A stretch of DNA of 8,104 nucleotides from Methylotenera sp. (GCA_005791685.1 SXVG01000055.1:1-8104); one strand, 5' to 3'; positions 1 to 7,734 are shown, numbered from the stretch's first letter. Program-made: numbers and translations. Notes: a model not told the origin generated them from the letters alone.

Positions 1-1061
1 ACCACCAAGGCTTGCGTTTCGCCGCGGGTAAACAAGGCTGAACCATGGGTGCGTGGCAATACGCCAGTACGGATGCTGATAGGACGCACGGTACGGGTAT
101 CGCGGCCATCAATACGTGGCTCGCCGTTTAAGATTTGGCTGCGCACGGTTTTGGCTTCTAAATTAAACAACTCGGTTTTAATTTTGTTGGCTTCCGTGGT
201 CGACGTTTCTTCCGTCACCAATTCGCCTAACACGCGGCTGGTGATTTCACTTAATTTGGCCGAGCGTGCGCCTTTGGCTTTAATTTGGAAGGCGGCATTG
301 ATGTCGTCTGCAGCCAATTTAGCCACTTTTTCAATTAAAACGGTGTCTGGTTCTGGGGCTACCCAGTCCCAAGCGTCTTTACCGGCTTCGGCTGTTAACT
401 CATTAATCATGCTGATCACGGCTTGCATTTGCTCGTGACCGTAAACCACCGCGCCTAGCATGACTTCTTCTGACAATTCTTTGGCTTCGGATTCCACCAT
501 CATCACGGCGGTTTCTGTTGCTGCCACCACCAAATCCATTTCGGATGTTACTAATTCGGTTTTACTTGGGTTTAGCACGTAAGCGTCGTTGATGTAACCC
601 ACGCGGGCCGCGCCTAATGGACCAAAAAATGGAATGCCAGAAATGGCCATGGCCGCTGAGGCACCAATAATGGCTGGAATGTCGGCATCAATTTCTGGAT
701 CAGATGACAACACCGTGGCCACCACTTGCACTTCGTTATAGAAGGCTTCGGGGAATAATGGACGCAATGGGCGGTCAATTAAACGGCTGGTTAAGGTCTC
801 TTTTTCGGAAGGACGGCCTTCACGTTTGAAAAAACCACCGGGAATTTTACCGGCTGCGTAGGTTTTTTCCATGTAATCCACGGTCAATGGGAAAAAATCT
901 TGGCCAGGTTTGACTTCGCTTTTGCTGGTGACGGCCACCAATACCACGGTATCACCGTAGCTGACCAGCACGGCGGCGTCGGCTTGACGTGAAATTTCAC
1001 CGGTTTCTAAGGTGAGCGTGTGCGCACCGTACTGTATGCTTTTAGTTACTTTATTAAACAT
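1..1061 (-). CDS. pnp: Polyribonucleotide nucleotidyltransferase (PNPase), N-terminal half, cut by the window edge
   Basis: PNPase is the phosphorolytic 3'-to-5' exoribonuclease of mRNA decay; it forms a trimer and in many proteobacteria joins the RNase E degradosome. The visible part is 353 complete codons of a family usually near 700 residues. Residues about 10-140 are the first RNase PH-like core, with the family stretch GGFFKREGRPSEKE (75-88) followed by LIDRPLRPLFP (94-104). Residues about 240-310 match the all-helical linker, and the second RNase PH core begins near RIDGRDTRTVRPI (316-328) with RTHGSALFTRGETQ (337-350). The catalytic aspartates of the second core and the KH and S1 RNA-binding domains lie outside the window. 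The start is ATG at 1061, with AAGGA (1068-1072) six bases upstream. The gene follows rpsO across a 226-base gap holding a terminator and hairpins, the usual arrangement for this pair. The reading frame is open throughout. Confidence 0.97.
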   Translation of the reverse strand, partial: MFNKVTKSIQYGAHTLTLETGEISRQADAAVLVSYGDTVVLVAVTSKSEVKPGQDFFPLTVDYMEKTYAAGKIPGGFFKREGRPSEKETLTSRLIDRPLRPLFPEAFYNEVQVVATVLSSDPEIDADIPAIIGASAAMAISGIPFFGPLGAARVGYINDAYVLNPSKTELVTSEMDLVVAATETAVMMVESEAKELSEEVMLGAVVYGHEQMQAVISMINELTAEAGKDAWDWVAPEPDTVLIEKVAKLAADDINAAFQIKAKGARSAKLSEITSRVLGELVTEETSTTEANKIKTELFNLEAKTVRSQILNGEPRIDGRDTRTVRPISIRTGVLPRTHGSALFTRGETQALV

Positions 1062-1086
1062 TTTTTATCCTTTTCTCTTTTTAATA

Positions 1087-1112
1087 TTCGTTATTCACAA
1101 CCCAATAACGAA
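1087..1112 (-). promoter_or_regulatory. Hairpin in the pnp 5' leader
   Basis: A perfect 9-bp inverted repeat (TTCGTTATT at 1087-1095, AATAACGAA at 1104-1112) encloses an 8-base loop. It sits about 15 bases upstream of the pnp Shine-Dalgarno. Two weaker 5-bp hairpins lie further upstream (1131-1146 and 1162-1176). In E. coli a leader stem-loop upstream of pnp is cut by RNase III and PNPase then represses its own mRNA. This stem is shorter than typical RNase III substrates, so an equivalent role is only inference from position. Confidence 0.45.
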
Positions 1113-1180
1113 GGCACAATATCGATTTATCTCAATCACACTTGAGGGAAAATCTTTAAAACCATTTTAACAATGGCATA

Positions 1181-1221
1181 ACAAAAAAGCCGAAGTGCTA
1201 CTCATGCAGCACTGTCGGCTT
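1181..1221 (-). terminator. Intrinsic terminator between rpsO and pnp
   Basis: On the minus strand AAGCCGA then AGTGCT (1221-1208) pairs with AGCACT then TCGGCTT (1199-1187), giving 13 base pairs with one bulged base (1214) and an 8-base loop. A run of six T (1188-1183) overlaps and follows the stem. The U tract follows only in the minus direction, so it acts on transcripts leaving rpsO. In E. coli a comparable terminator sits between these genes and is partly read through, so pnp is probably still expressed by read-through here. I saw no clear separate pnp promoter between the terminator and the pnp start. Confidence 0.85.
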
Positions 1222-1287
1222 GTTGTTTTATAGGCCAAGCAACATGCAATGATGCGTATTGCCTGGCAAATAACTCGTGGGTCGCAA

Positions 1288-1557
1288 TTACTTACGAATA
1301 CCTAAACGACCAATGAGTGTTTGATAACGTTCCGCGCTTTCGCGTTTTAGGTAATCCAACATTTTACGACGCTGACTAACCAAAGCTAACAAACCACGAC
1401 GTGAATGGTGGTCTTTTTTATTGCTTTTGAAATGCTCGGTTAAGTAAGTGATGCGGCTGGTTAAAAGCGCAACTTGCACTTCTGGACTAGCGGTGTCATT
1501 TTTAGTCTGTTGAAATTCGCTGACGATCTTAGCGCGTTCTACTGCAGTGGTTGCCAT
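1288..1557 (-). CDS. rpsO: 30S ribosomal protein S15
   Basis: S15 binds the central domain of 16S rRNA early in 30S assembly and forms an intersubunit bridge with 23S rRNA. The 89-residue product has exactly the usual family length. The S15 signature is present: HFKSNKKDHHSRRGLLALVSQRRKMLDYL spans about residues 42-70, written here as HFKSNKKDHHSRRG and then LLALVSQRRKMLDYL, including the conserved His-Ser-Arg-Arg-Gly rRNA-binding loop. The C-terminus IGRLGIRK is also typical. The start is ATG at 1557 with AGGA (1565-1568) seven bases upstream. It has its own sigma-70 promoter overlapping the end of truB and is followed by an intrinsic terminator, so it forms a separate transcription unit within the cluster. 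In other bacteria S15 represses its own translation through a leader structure. Confidence 0.98.
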   Translation of the reverse strand: MATTAVERAKIVSEFQQTKNDTASPEVQVALLTSRITYLTEHFKSNKKDHHSRRGLLALVSQRRKMLDYLKRESAERYQTLIGRLGIRK

Positions 1558-1589
1558 AACTTTATCCTAATTTTAGATGTTTTGCGTCA

Positions 1590-1636
1590 ATGTAAATGCA
1601 GCCTATAAGCTAAACCGCGTCAACATTCATTTGCAT
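1590..1636 (-). promoter_or_regulatory. Possible structured rpsO leader (S15 autoregulation candidate)
   Basis: Between the predicted transcription start (near 1639) and the rpsO start codon, ATGCAAATG (1636-1628) can pair with CATTTACAT (1598-1590) with one mismatch. The heptamer TTGACGC occurs twice, at 1623-1617 and 1590-1584. S15 is known to bind its own leader in several bacterial groups, but the leader folds differ between lineages and I cannot match this one to a described class. The call rests on location and weak pairing only. Confidence 0.25.
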
Positions 1637-1645
1637 GAGCCGCGC

Positions 1646-1674
1646 ATTATATGCATAAACAGATGATTTATCAA
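1646..1674 (-). promoter_or_regulatory. Sigma-70 promoter of rpsO
   Basis: On the minus strand TTGATA (1674-1669) and a perfect TATAAT (1651-1646) are separated by exactly 17 bases. This gives a start near 1639 and a leader of about 80 bases before rpsO. The -35 element overlaps the TGA stop codon of truB (1673-1671). The promoter lets S15, and pnp by read-through, be made independently of the long upstream operon. Confidence 0.85.
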
Positions 1675-2600
1675 TCATTTTTTATATTTTTCAGAGCTAA
1701 AGGCTGAACGATTAATCGCTTAGGGCCTATCTTGCCGTCAGGCTGACGTTCGCCTAAACCTAAAAATTCTTGCTGCGCGTTGTATAGCCGGATTAAGCCC
1801 TCTGGAATCGGGCCACTTTGCCAAACCGTTTGGCCTTGGCTTAAATAAAAAGCACTGTCCGTGTCCAGCACCAACGTGGGCAAATGACTGACCGCGCTGT
1901 CTGCTGGCAGCAGTTGATCCAACTGCTGCGCTGGCGTCAAGGCGATAAATTCGTCCAAACTTATGCTCTGTGCTATCTGATAATGGGCCGTGGCGGTTCG
2001 GCGTAAACCGATCAAATGCGCGCCACAACCCAGCGCAGCACCTATGTCTTCGGCCAAAGTGCGTATATACGTGCCTTTGCTGCACTGCACCCTGATGCTG
2101 GCCTCATCACCGGCAAAGTCCAGCACGGCTATCGCGTGTATGGTCACGGCACGCGCGCTACGCGCAATTTCAACGCCTGCTCTGGCATACTCATAAAGGG
2201 CTTTACCTTCGTGTTTTAAGGCCGAATACATGGGTGGAATTTGGCTGATTTCGCCTAAGAATTGCTGACAAACCGCACTAAATTGTTCTGCACTGACGGC
2301 TACCGCCTGCTGCGATAAGACCTGGCCTTCGGCATCGCCGGTGCTGGTGGTCACGCCCAGTTTTAAGGTGGCCTCGTAGACTTTGTCGGCTTCGGTTAGA
2401 TAGTGGGCAAATTTGGTGGCTTCGCCAAAACACAAGGGCAGCAAACCGGTCGCCAAAGGATCCAAGGTGCCGGTATGGCCAGCCTTGGCGGCCTGCAATA
2501 GGTGTTTGACTTGTTGCAAGGCTTGATTGGACGAATAGCCTAGCGGCTTATCCAACAGCAGCACGCCACTGATATTTTTTTTAGCTCGTCTAAACTGCAA
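1671..2600 (-). CDS. truB: tRNA pseudouridine(55) synthase TruB
   Basis: TruB converts U55 in the T-loop of tRNAs to pseudouridine and also acts as a tRNA folding chaperone in the cytoplasm. The 309-residue protein carries the catalytic motif GHTGTLDPLATGLLPLCFGE (41-60) with nucleophile Asp47, Tyr75 in the KVYEATLKLG segment, and KGTYIRTLAEDIG (175-187) with the conserved Arg180. The last 70 or so residues resemble the C-terminal PUA-like domain. The start is TTG at 2600. The RbfA stop (2624-2622) lies in the same frame seven codons upstream and there is no ATG or GTG between, while the next residues (RRAKKNISGVLLLDKP) already align with the family start, so TTG is the best choice. There is no convincing Shine-Dalgarno, suggesting coupling to rbfA translation. 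The stop codon overlaps the rpsO promoter. Confidence 0.96.
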   Translation of the reverse strand: MQFRRAKKNISGVLLLDKPLGYSSNQALQQVKHLLQAAKAGHTGTLDPLATGLLPLCFGEATKFAHYLTEADKVYEATLKLGVTTSTGDAEGQVLSQQAVAVSAEQFSAVCQQFLGEISQIPPMYSALKHEGKALYEYARAGVEIARSARAVTIHAIAVLDFAGDEASIRVQCSKGTYIRTLAEDIGAALGCGAHLIGLRRTATAHYQIAQSISLDEFIALTPAQQLDQLLPADSAVSHLPTLVLDTDSAFYLSQGQTVWQSGPIPEGLIRLYNAQQEFLGLGERQPDGKIGPKRLIVQPLALKNIKND

Positions 2601-2621
2601 GGGGGCGCTTTGTGAGGGGAA

Positions 2622-2972
2622 TTAGCTGGGATCTGAAGCCAAGGCTTGGTCTATCAACTTGGACATCATCATGCCGTTGTCTATCGAGGCATCGTAGACA
2701 AAATGCAGTTGCGGCACGGTACGCAGCAACATGCGTTTGGCCAATTGCGTACGTAGGAAACCGGCTGATTTTTCTAAGCCTTGTTGCAAACTGTCACTGG
2801 GCTTACTGGCCGTGTAAAATATTTTCGCATGGGCCATGTCACCGGTCACTTCAACCGCGGTAATGGTCACCATGGCAACACGCGGGTCTTTGACTTCAAA
2901 CTGCAATAAATCAGCCAATTCGCGCTGCATTTGCTCGGCCACGCGGTGACTTCTAGCAAACTCTTTAGCCAT
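2622..2972 (-). CDS. rbfA: 30S ribosome-binding factor A (RbfA)
   Basis: RbfA binds the free 30S subunit near the 16S 5' helix, aids late maturation of the 3' end and supports growth in the cold. The 116-residue product fits the family. It has the small KH-like fold pattern: an N-terminal helix RVAEQMQRELADLLQ (10-24), strands in RVAMVTITAVEVTGDMAHAKIFYT (31-54, shown here as RVAMVTITAVEV and GDMAHAKIFYT), the Ala-x-Gly-type interhelical kink at SAG (69-71), and the signature VPQLHFVYDASID (86-98). The ATG at 2972 shares its A with the TAA stop of infB (TAATG), and there is no strong Shine-Dalgarno, so it is probably translated by ribosomes finishing infB. A longer reading starting at 3062 would lie inside infB and adds no family sequence. 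Confidence 0.96.
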   Translation of the reverse strand: MAKEFARSHRVAEQMQRELADLLQFEVKDPRVAMVTITAVEVTGDMAHAKIFYTASKPSDSLQQGLEKSAGFLRTQLAKRMLLRTVPQLHFVYDASIDNGMMMSKLIDQALASDPS

Positions 2973-5638
2973 TATAAGGTACGCGCCACTTCGACAATTT
3001 CGTACACTTCCAGGATGTCGCCGACTTCGATGTCGTTGAAATTTTTCAATGACAGACCGCATTCAAAGCTGTTTTTCACTTCTTTGACATCGTCTTTAAA
3101 GCGTTTTAAGGAGTCCAGCTCACCGCTGTGAATGATGACGTTGTTACGCAACACGCGTACGTGCGAATTGCGTTTAATCATACCGTCTTGTACATAACAA
3201 CCGGCAATCGCACCGACTTTAGAAATACGGAAGACTTCGCGCACTTCCACCGTACCTATCATGCTTTCTTTTTGCTCTGGCGCTAACATACCGCCTAAGG
3301 CCGCTTTAATTTCGTCCACGGCTTCGTATATGATGTTGTAGTAACGCACGTCCACACCCAGGGTTTCGATGAGTTTACGTGCGCCCGAATCGGCACGTAC
3401 GTTAAAGCCTATCAACACGCCTTTGGATGCTGCTGCCAAGTTCACGTCGGACTCGCTGATCGCACCGACACCGGTGTGGATGACGTTCACTTTCACTTCT
3501 GCCGTAGACAGTTTTTGCAAGCTGGTGGACAGCGCTTCGTAGGAACCTTGCACGTCAGACTTGATGATTAGGCCTAAGGTTTGTGCCACGCCTTCACCCA
3601 TTTGATCGAACATATTCTCCAACTTGGCTGCTTGCTGTTTAGCTAATTTCGTGTCGCGGAATTTACCTTGACGGAAGTTGGCAATCTCACGGGCTTTACG
3701 CTCGTCGTTGAGCACTATCATCTCTTCGCCAGCGCTAGGCACGTCGGATAAACCTTGAATTTCCACCGGCATAGACGGGCCGGCTTCTTGTATGTCTTTG
3801 CCGGATTCATCCAACATGGCACGCACTTTACCGAAGGTATTGCCGGCTAAGATCATGTCGCCGCGTTTTAGCGTACCGGACGTTACCAAGATGGTCGCCA
3901 CCGAACCGCGGCCTTTATCCAAGCGACCCTCTATCACCAAGCCCTTAGCCGGGGTGTTTTTAGGCGCTTGCAGCTCTAATATTTCTGCTTGCAATAACAC
4001 CGCTTCTAATAGCTCGTCTATGCCCTGTCCGGTTTTGGCCGACACGGCTCTAAACATGACGTCGCCACCAAATTCTTCTGGCACCACTTCTTGTGACACC
4101 AATTCCATTTTGACGCGCTCAGGCTCGGCACCGGGTTTGTCTATCTTGTTAATCGCTACCACCAGTGGCACGCCCGCTGCTTTGGCATGGTGTATGGCTT
4201 CTATGGTTTGTGGCATGACACCGTCATCGGCGGACACCACCAAAATCACCACGTCGGTGGCTTTGGCACCGCGGGCACGCATGGCAGTAAAGGCTTCGTG
4301 GCCTGGGGTATCGAGGAAGGTCACCATGCCGCGTGGCGTTTCCACGTGGTAAGCGCCTATGTGCTGGGTGATGCCACCGGCCTCCCCAGAGGCCACACGG
4401 CTACGGCGTATGTAATCCAGCAAGGAGGTTTTACCGTGATCGACGTGACCCATCACCGTCACTACCGGTGGACGTGGTTCTAGCACCGCCGCCGCATGTT
4501 CGGCTTCTTCTAAGAAGGTTTCTGGATCATTGGCCGCGGCCGCCGAGGCTTTATGGCCCATTTCTTCGACGATGATGATCGCTGTTTCTTGGTCCAGCAC
4601 TTGGTTGATGGTGACCATCATGCCCATGCCCATCAAGGCTTTAATCACTTCACCTGATTTAACCGCCATTTTATGCGCCAACTCGGCCACGGTAATGGTT
4701 TCTGGCACCAACACCTCATGCACCATGGCCTCGGTTGGGGCATTGAATGCATGTTGTGCCTCGTCGTCACCGTGGTGTTTGTGCTTGCCTTTAGGCGCGC
4801 GCCAGCCCGGTTTGCCTGTGCTCATGTCACCGCGGGTTTTTAAACCGCGTTTTTTGTTTTCAGCGTCGTTCCAGTCTTTATTATTGTCTTTGCCTTTTTT
4901 GGCTTCTTTACTGCCCGCGGTTTTTGCCGCCCCCTCTTTAGCCACAGGCTTATGCAAAGTACCTTCGGATAATTTCGTGGCTTTTGCTTTGGCCAATTCG
5001 GCTTCGGCTAAACGTTTATTCTCTTCATCCAAACGACGCTGTGCCAACTCTTGTTTTTTACGTCTGTCTTCGGCTTGCATGGCCGCCAAAGTGGAATGCC
5101 GTTTCGCTTCTTGCTCACGCAAGGCAATTTCATTGGCGCCCAATAAATCTTTACGATTGATGGTTTTGACTGGGGCCACAACAACAGGCTCGTCAACAAC
5201 AGTCACGACTTCTGCCACCACCGGTTCAATTGCCACCTCGACCACCGGCTCTACTGGCTCCACGGCTACCGGCACTTCTGCCAGCACCACAGCGGCCTCG
5301 ACGACCTCTGTTGCTGCCACGTCCACAGCGGCGTTATCCACAGGCTGCTCAATGACGCGTTTTTTTCTAATTTCGACCTGTATGGTGCGCGCCTTACCGG
5401 TGGCGGTGTCGGTTTTTTTAATTTCCGTATTGGATTTACGCGTCAAGGTAATTTTGTTTTTTGGCGCCAAAGTACCGTGCTCTTTACGCAAGTGATCCAG
5501 CAAGGCGGTTTTATCCGCCTCGCTTAATTGATCTTCCGCAAGGGATTTATTTACGCCAGCACTTTTTAGCTGCTCTAATAACAGTGCTGTTGGCAATTTT
5601 AATTCGCCAGCAAATTGTTCTACGGTTGTTTGTGCCAT
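2972..5638 (-). CDS. infB: Translation initiation factor IF-2
   Basis: IF-2 is the GTPase that places initiator fMet-tRNA on the 30S subunit and promotes joining of the 50S. The product has 888 residues, the size of long proteobacterial IF-2. From the N-terminus: an IF2_N subdomain (about 1-52), a basic segment (60-95), a Val/Glu/Pro/Ala-rich low-complexity stretch (97-158), a charged coiled-coil-like region (160-225), a Lys/Gly-rich linker, a second IF2_N domain (about 308-362), then the G domain with G1 GHVDHGKT (397-404), G2 GGITQHIG (421-428), G3 DTPGH (443-447), G4 NKID (497-500) and G5 SAK (533-535). Domains II, III and the fMet-tRNA-binding C2 domain fill about 560-888. The start is ATG at 5638 with GGAG (5646-5649) seven bases upstream. 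It lies 66 bases after nusA and overlaps rbfA by one base. Confidence 0.98.
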   Translation of the reverse strand: MAQTTVEQFAGELKLPTALLLEQLKSAGVNKSLAEDQLSEADKTALLDHLRKEHGTLAPKNKITLTRKSNTEIKKTDTATGKARTIQVEIRKKRVIEQPVDNAAVDVAATEVVEAAVVLAEVPVAVEPVEPVVEVAIEPVVAEVVTVVDEPVVVAPVKTINRKDLLGANEIALREQEAKRHSTLAAMQAEDRRKKQELAQRRLDEENKRLAEAELAKAKATKLSEGTLHKPVAKEGAAKTAGSKEAKKGKDNNKDWNDAENKKRGLKTRGDMSTGKPGWRAPKGKHKHHGDDEAQHAFNAPTEAMVHEVLVPETITVAELAHKMAVKSGEVIKALMGMGMMVTINQVLDQETAIIIVEEMGHKASAAAANDPETFLEEAEHAAAVLEPRPPVVTVMGHVDHGKTSLLDYIRRSRVASGEAGGITQHIGAYHVETPRGMVTFLDTPGHEAFTAMRARGAKATDVVILVVSADDGVMPQTIEAIHHAKAAGVPLVVAINKIDKPGAEPERVKMELVSQEVVPEEFGGDVMFRAVSAKTGQGIDELLEAVLLQAEILELQAPKNTPAKGLVIEGRLDKGRGSVATILVTSGTLKRGDMILAGNTFGKVRAMLDESGKDIQEAGPSMPVEIQGLSDVPSAGEEMIVLNDERKAREIANFRQGKFRDTKLAKQQAAKLENMFDQMGEGVAQTLGLIIKSDVQGSYEALSTSLQKLSTAEVKVNVIHTGVGAISESDVNLAAASKGVLIGFNVRADSGARKLIETLGVDVRYYNIIYEAVDEIKAALGGMLAPEQKESMIGTVEVREVFRISKVGAIAGCYVQDGMIKRNSHVRVLRNNVIIHSGELDSLKRFKDDVKEVKNSFECGLSLKNFNDIEVGDILEVYEIVEVARTL

Positions 5639-5704
5639 CTTCTTACTCCAGTGTTCTTTTTCTGCGCTTTATTGCCCAGTATTACTGCTTACTTCTTTAG
5701 GCGC

Positions 5705-7171
5705 TTATGCAAACCAAGGTGCGCGAGCGGTCATAATCAAGGTTTTAGCACGCTCGGCATCCATCGCTGTCAGCTCAACCAACTCATCCACGGCCAATTC
5801 CGCCAAGGCATCCATAGTGGCAATGCCTTTTGACGCTAATAACTGGGCGGTTTTTTCATCCATGCCGTCCATAGCAAGCAAGTCGGCCGCCGGCTCATCG
5901 ACGCCTTCTTCTTTGGCGATGGCTTCGGTTAACAAGGCCGCACGGGCGCGTTTACGCAATTCTTCTACGGTGTCTTCGTCGAAGGCTTCAATTTCATTCA
6001 TTTCCGCCAATGGCACATAGGCAATTTCTTCCAAGGTGCTAAAGCCTTCTTGCACTAAAATTTCGGCCACTTCGGCATCCACATCGAGTTTTTGCATGAA
6101 CAACTGACTGACGCCAGAGAACTCGTCTTGGTTTTTCTGTTCGGCTTGATCAACGGTTAAGATATTCAAGGTCCAGCCGGTTAGTTCGGAAGCCAAACGC
6201 ACGTTTTGGCCGTTGCGGCCAATGGCTAGCGCCAATTGCTCTTCGTCCACCACCACGTCCATGCTGTGCGTGTCTTCGTCCACCACGATGCTGGTCACTT
6301 CCGCCGGTGACATGGCGTTAATAACAAACTGCGCCGGTTCTATGCTCCACAACACGATGTCCACACGCTCGCCGGCTAATTCAGCGGTGACCGCCTGCAC
6401 GCGCGAACCGCGCAGACCGACACAAGTACCTACTGGGTCTATGCGTTGATCGTTAGATTTAACCGCTATTTTTGAACGCAAGCCAGGGTCGCGCGCCGCA
6501 GCACGGATTTCCAATAGGCCTTCTTCAATTTCCGGCACTTCCAATTCAAACAAGCGCACTAAAAAGTCCGGCGTGATGCGCGATAAAATCAATTGCGGGC
6601 CACGGCCACCGCGTTCTATGCGTGACAAATAAGCACGCACACGGTCACCCACGCGTAAATTCTCTTTAGGGATCATTTGCTCGCGTGGCAATAAGGATTC
6701 TATGCGGCCCACTTCTATGATGGCATTGCCTTTTTCCATGCGCTTGATCACGCCGGTGACCATTTTTTCATCGCGCGCCAAGAAATCTTCTAAGATTTGC
6801 TCGCGCTCAGCCTCACGGACTTTTTGCAATATCACTTGCTTGGCGGCTTGCGCGCCTATGCGACCAAACTCGATGTTGTCCAATGGCTCTTCGTAATAGT
6901 CGCCTATGTTGAGGCCTTGAGCGTGTTCGCTTTCTTCGTCGATTTGGTAATTGGAGTTTTCCAATAAATCGTAATCGACGTATTGCCAACGTCTAAAGGT
7001 TTTGTATTCACCGCTTTCCCTGTCGATTTCCACCCGCACATCAGCGTCATCATGGTGTTTTTTCTTGGTGGCGGAAGCCAAGGCCAATTCAAGCGCGACA
7101 AAAATCACTTCTTTTGTGACGTTTTTTTCATGCGCTAAGGCATCAACCAATAATAAAATTTCACGACTCAT
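5705..7171 (-). CDS. nusA: Transcription termination/antitermination protein NusA
   Basis: NusA binds RNA polymerase near the RNA exit channel, increases pausing and hairpin-dependent termination, and with NusB, NusE and NusG forms the rRNA antitermination complex. The 488-residue protein has the full proteobacterial layout: N-terminal polymerase-binding domain (about 1-125), S1 domain (about 135-200, from EKMVTGVIKRMEKGNAIIEV), KH1 (around GLRG, 252-255), KH2 (around GRNG, 318-321), and two helix-hairpin-helix acidic repeats (about 360-425 and 430-488) like those that contact the polymerase alpha subunit. The family sequence DPVGTCVGLRGSRVQAV (245-261) is intact. The start is ATG at 7171 with GGAG (7178-7181) six bases upstream. 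It follows rimP by 68 bases. NusA commonly controls its own operon, which makes the terminator-like leader upstream of rimP relevant. Confidence 0.98.
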   Translation of the reverse strand: MSREILLLVDALAHEKNVTKEVIFVALELALASATKKKHHDDADVRVEIDRESGEYKTFRRWQYVDYDLLENSNYQIDEESEHAQGLNIGDYYEEPLDNIEFGRIGAQAAKQVILQKVREAEREQILEDFLARDEKMVTGVIKRMEKGNAIIEVGRIESLLPREQMIPKENLRVGDRVRAYLSRIERGGRGPQLILSRITPDFLVRLFELEVPEIEEGLLEIRAAARDPGLRSKIAVKSNDQRIDPVGTCVGLRGSRVQAVTAELAGERVDIVLWSIEPAQFVINAMSPAEVTSIVVDEDTHSMDVVVDEEQLALAIGRNGQNVRLASELTGWTLNILTVDQAEQKNQDEFSGVSQLFMQKLDVDAEVAEILVQEGFSTLEEIAYVPLAEMNEIEAFDEDTVEELRKRARAALLTEAIAKEEGVDEPAADLLAMDGMDEKTAQLLASKGIATMDALAELAVDELVELTAMDAERAKTLIMTARAPWFA

Positions 7172-7239
7172 GTTGCTCTCCGACTGTCAATTTGCAGGTA
7201 ATCTGCATTCATTAAATTAAATTTATCCAGCGCTGACCA

Positions 7240-7734
7240 CTAAAAAACTGGACTTAAGCGCGATTTCTCAATATTGCTTAGCGCGATTTTTTCTATCACG
7301 CCATCGCATTCAAGCAGCAATTCGGCAGATTCCACCGCGCGAATAATGCCTAAAAAATTCTTTTTACTCAACGTTTCCTGCTTGTTGTCTTTTGCATTAA
7401 CACGCACTTCAGTTTGCGCCACACGCAACTTCACCGTGGCCCGTTCGCCTATGAAACGCACAAAACTAGCCTCGGTCTTTAATACCCTGTCCATGCCAGG
7501 CGAGGAAACCTCTAACCTATCGTAATCGACGTCGTTTTCAACCGCCAACAAGTTACCCAACTGGTTGCTGACCAAGCTGCAATCGTCTATGTTGACGCTG
7601 TCTTTGCTATCGACAGGATTAAGCTTATCGATAAAAACACGTAACAATTTACCGCGATTAGACATCTCTAAATCGACCAATTCGAAGCCCAACTGCTCAA
7701 CCGCAGTTCTGATTAATGTAGGTAAATCTTGCAT
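7240..7734 (-). CDS. rimP: Ribosome maturation factor RimP
   Basis: RimP binds the 30S subunit early in assembly and helps S12 and the 16S central pseudoknot form. The 164-residue product has the usual two parts: an N-terminal domain (about 1-85) ending in the family signature DYDRLEVSSPGMDRVL (70-85), and a C-terminal SH3-like domain (about 88-160). GFELVDLEMSNRGKLLRVFID (16-36, an alpha/beta segment, shown here as GFELVDLEM and GKLLRVFID) is also typical. The start is ATG at 7734 with AAGGG (7742-7746) seven bases upstream. It is the first gene of the nusA-infB operon. No tRNA gene lies between it and the upstream 5S rRNA, unlike E. coli, where metY occupies this place. Confidence 0.96.
   Translation of the reverse strand: MQDLPTLIRTAVEQLGFELVDLEMSNRGKLLRVFIDKLNPVDSKDSVNIDDCSLVSNQLGNLLAVENDVDYDRLEVSSPGMDRVLKTEASFVRFIGERATVKLRVAQTEVRVNAKDNKQETLSKKNFLGIIRAVESAELLLECDGVIEKIALSNIEKSRLSPVF

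Noticed and set aside
49..438. A 129-codon open frame on the plus strand.
   Set aside because: It lies antisense to pnp, whose PNPase motifs run uninterrupted on the minus strand to the window edge.
2973..3062. A possible 30-codon N-terminal extension of RbfA starting with ATG at 3062.
   Set aside because: The extension lies wholly inside infB, has no RbfA-family sequence, and the ATG in the TAATG overlap gives the normal 116-residue protein.
3792..4352. A 186-codon open frame on the plus strand.
   Set aside because: It is antisense to the IF-2 G domain and domain II, whose conserved motifs set the true frame; no independent family features.
4819..5080. Internal starts in infB that might give a shorter IF-2 form as in E. 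coli (Met187, Met272).
   Set aside because: Neither ATG has a convincing Shine-Dalgarno site, so a second form cannot be supported from sequence alone.
4530..5495. A 321-codon open frame on the plus strand inside infB, rich in Ser, Thr and Ala.
   Set aside because: It is exactly antisense to the infB N-terminal region; the Ser/Thr-rich protein mirrors the Val/Glu/Pro/Ala codons of IF-2, no recognisable domain is present, and infB is certain on the other strand.
7193..7207. A 5-bp hairpin (TGCAG with CTGCA) in the rimP-nusA gap, considered as a regulatory site.
   Set aside because: It is short, has no U tract or promoter beside it, and such hairpins are common by chance.
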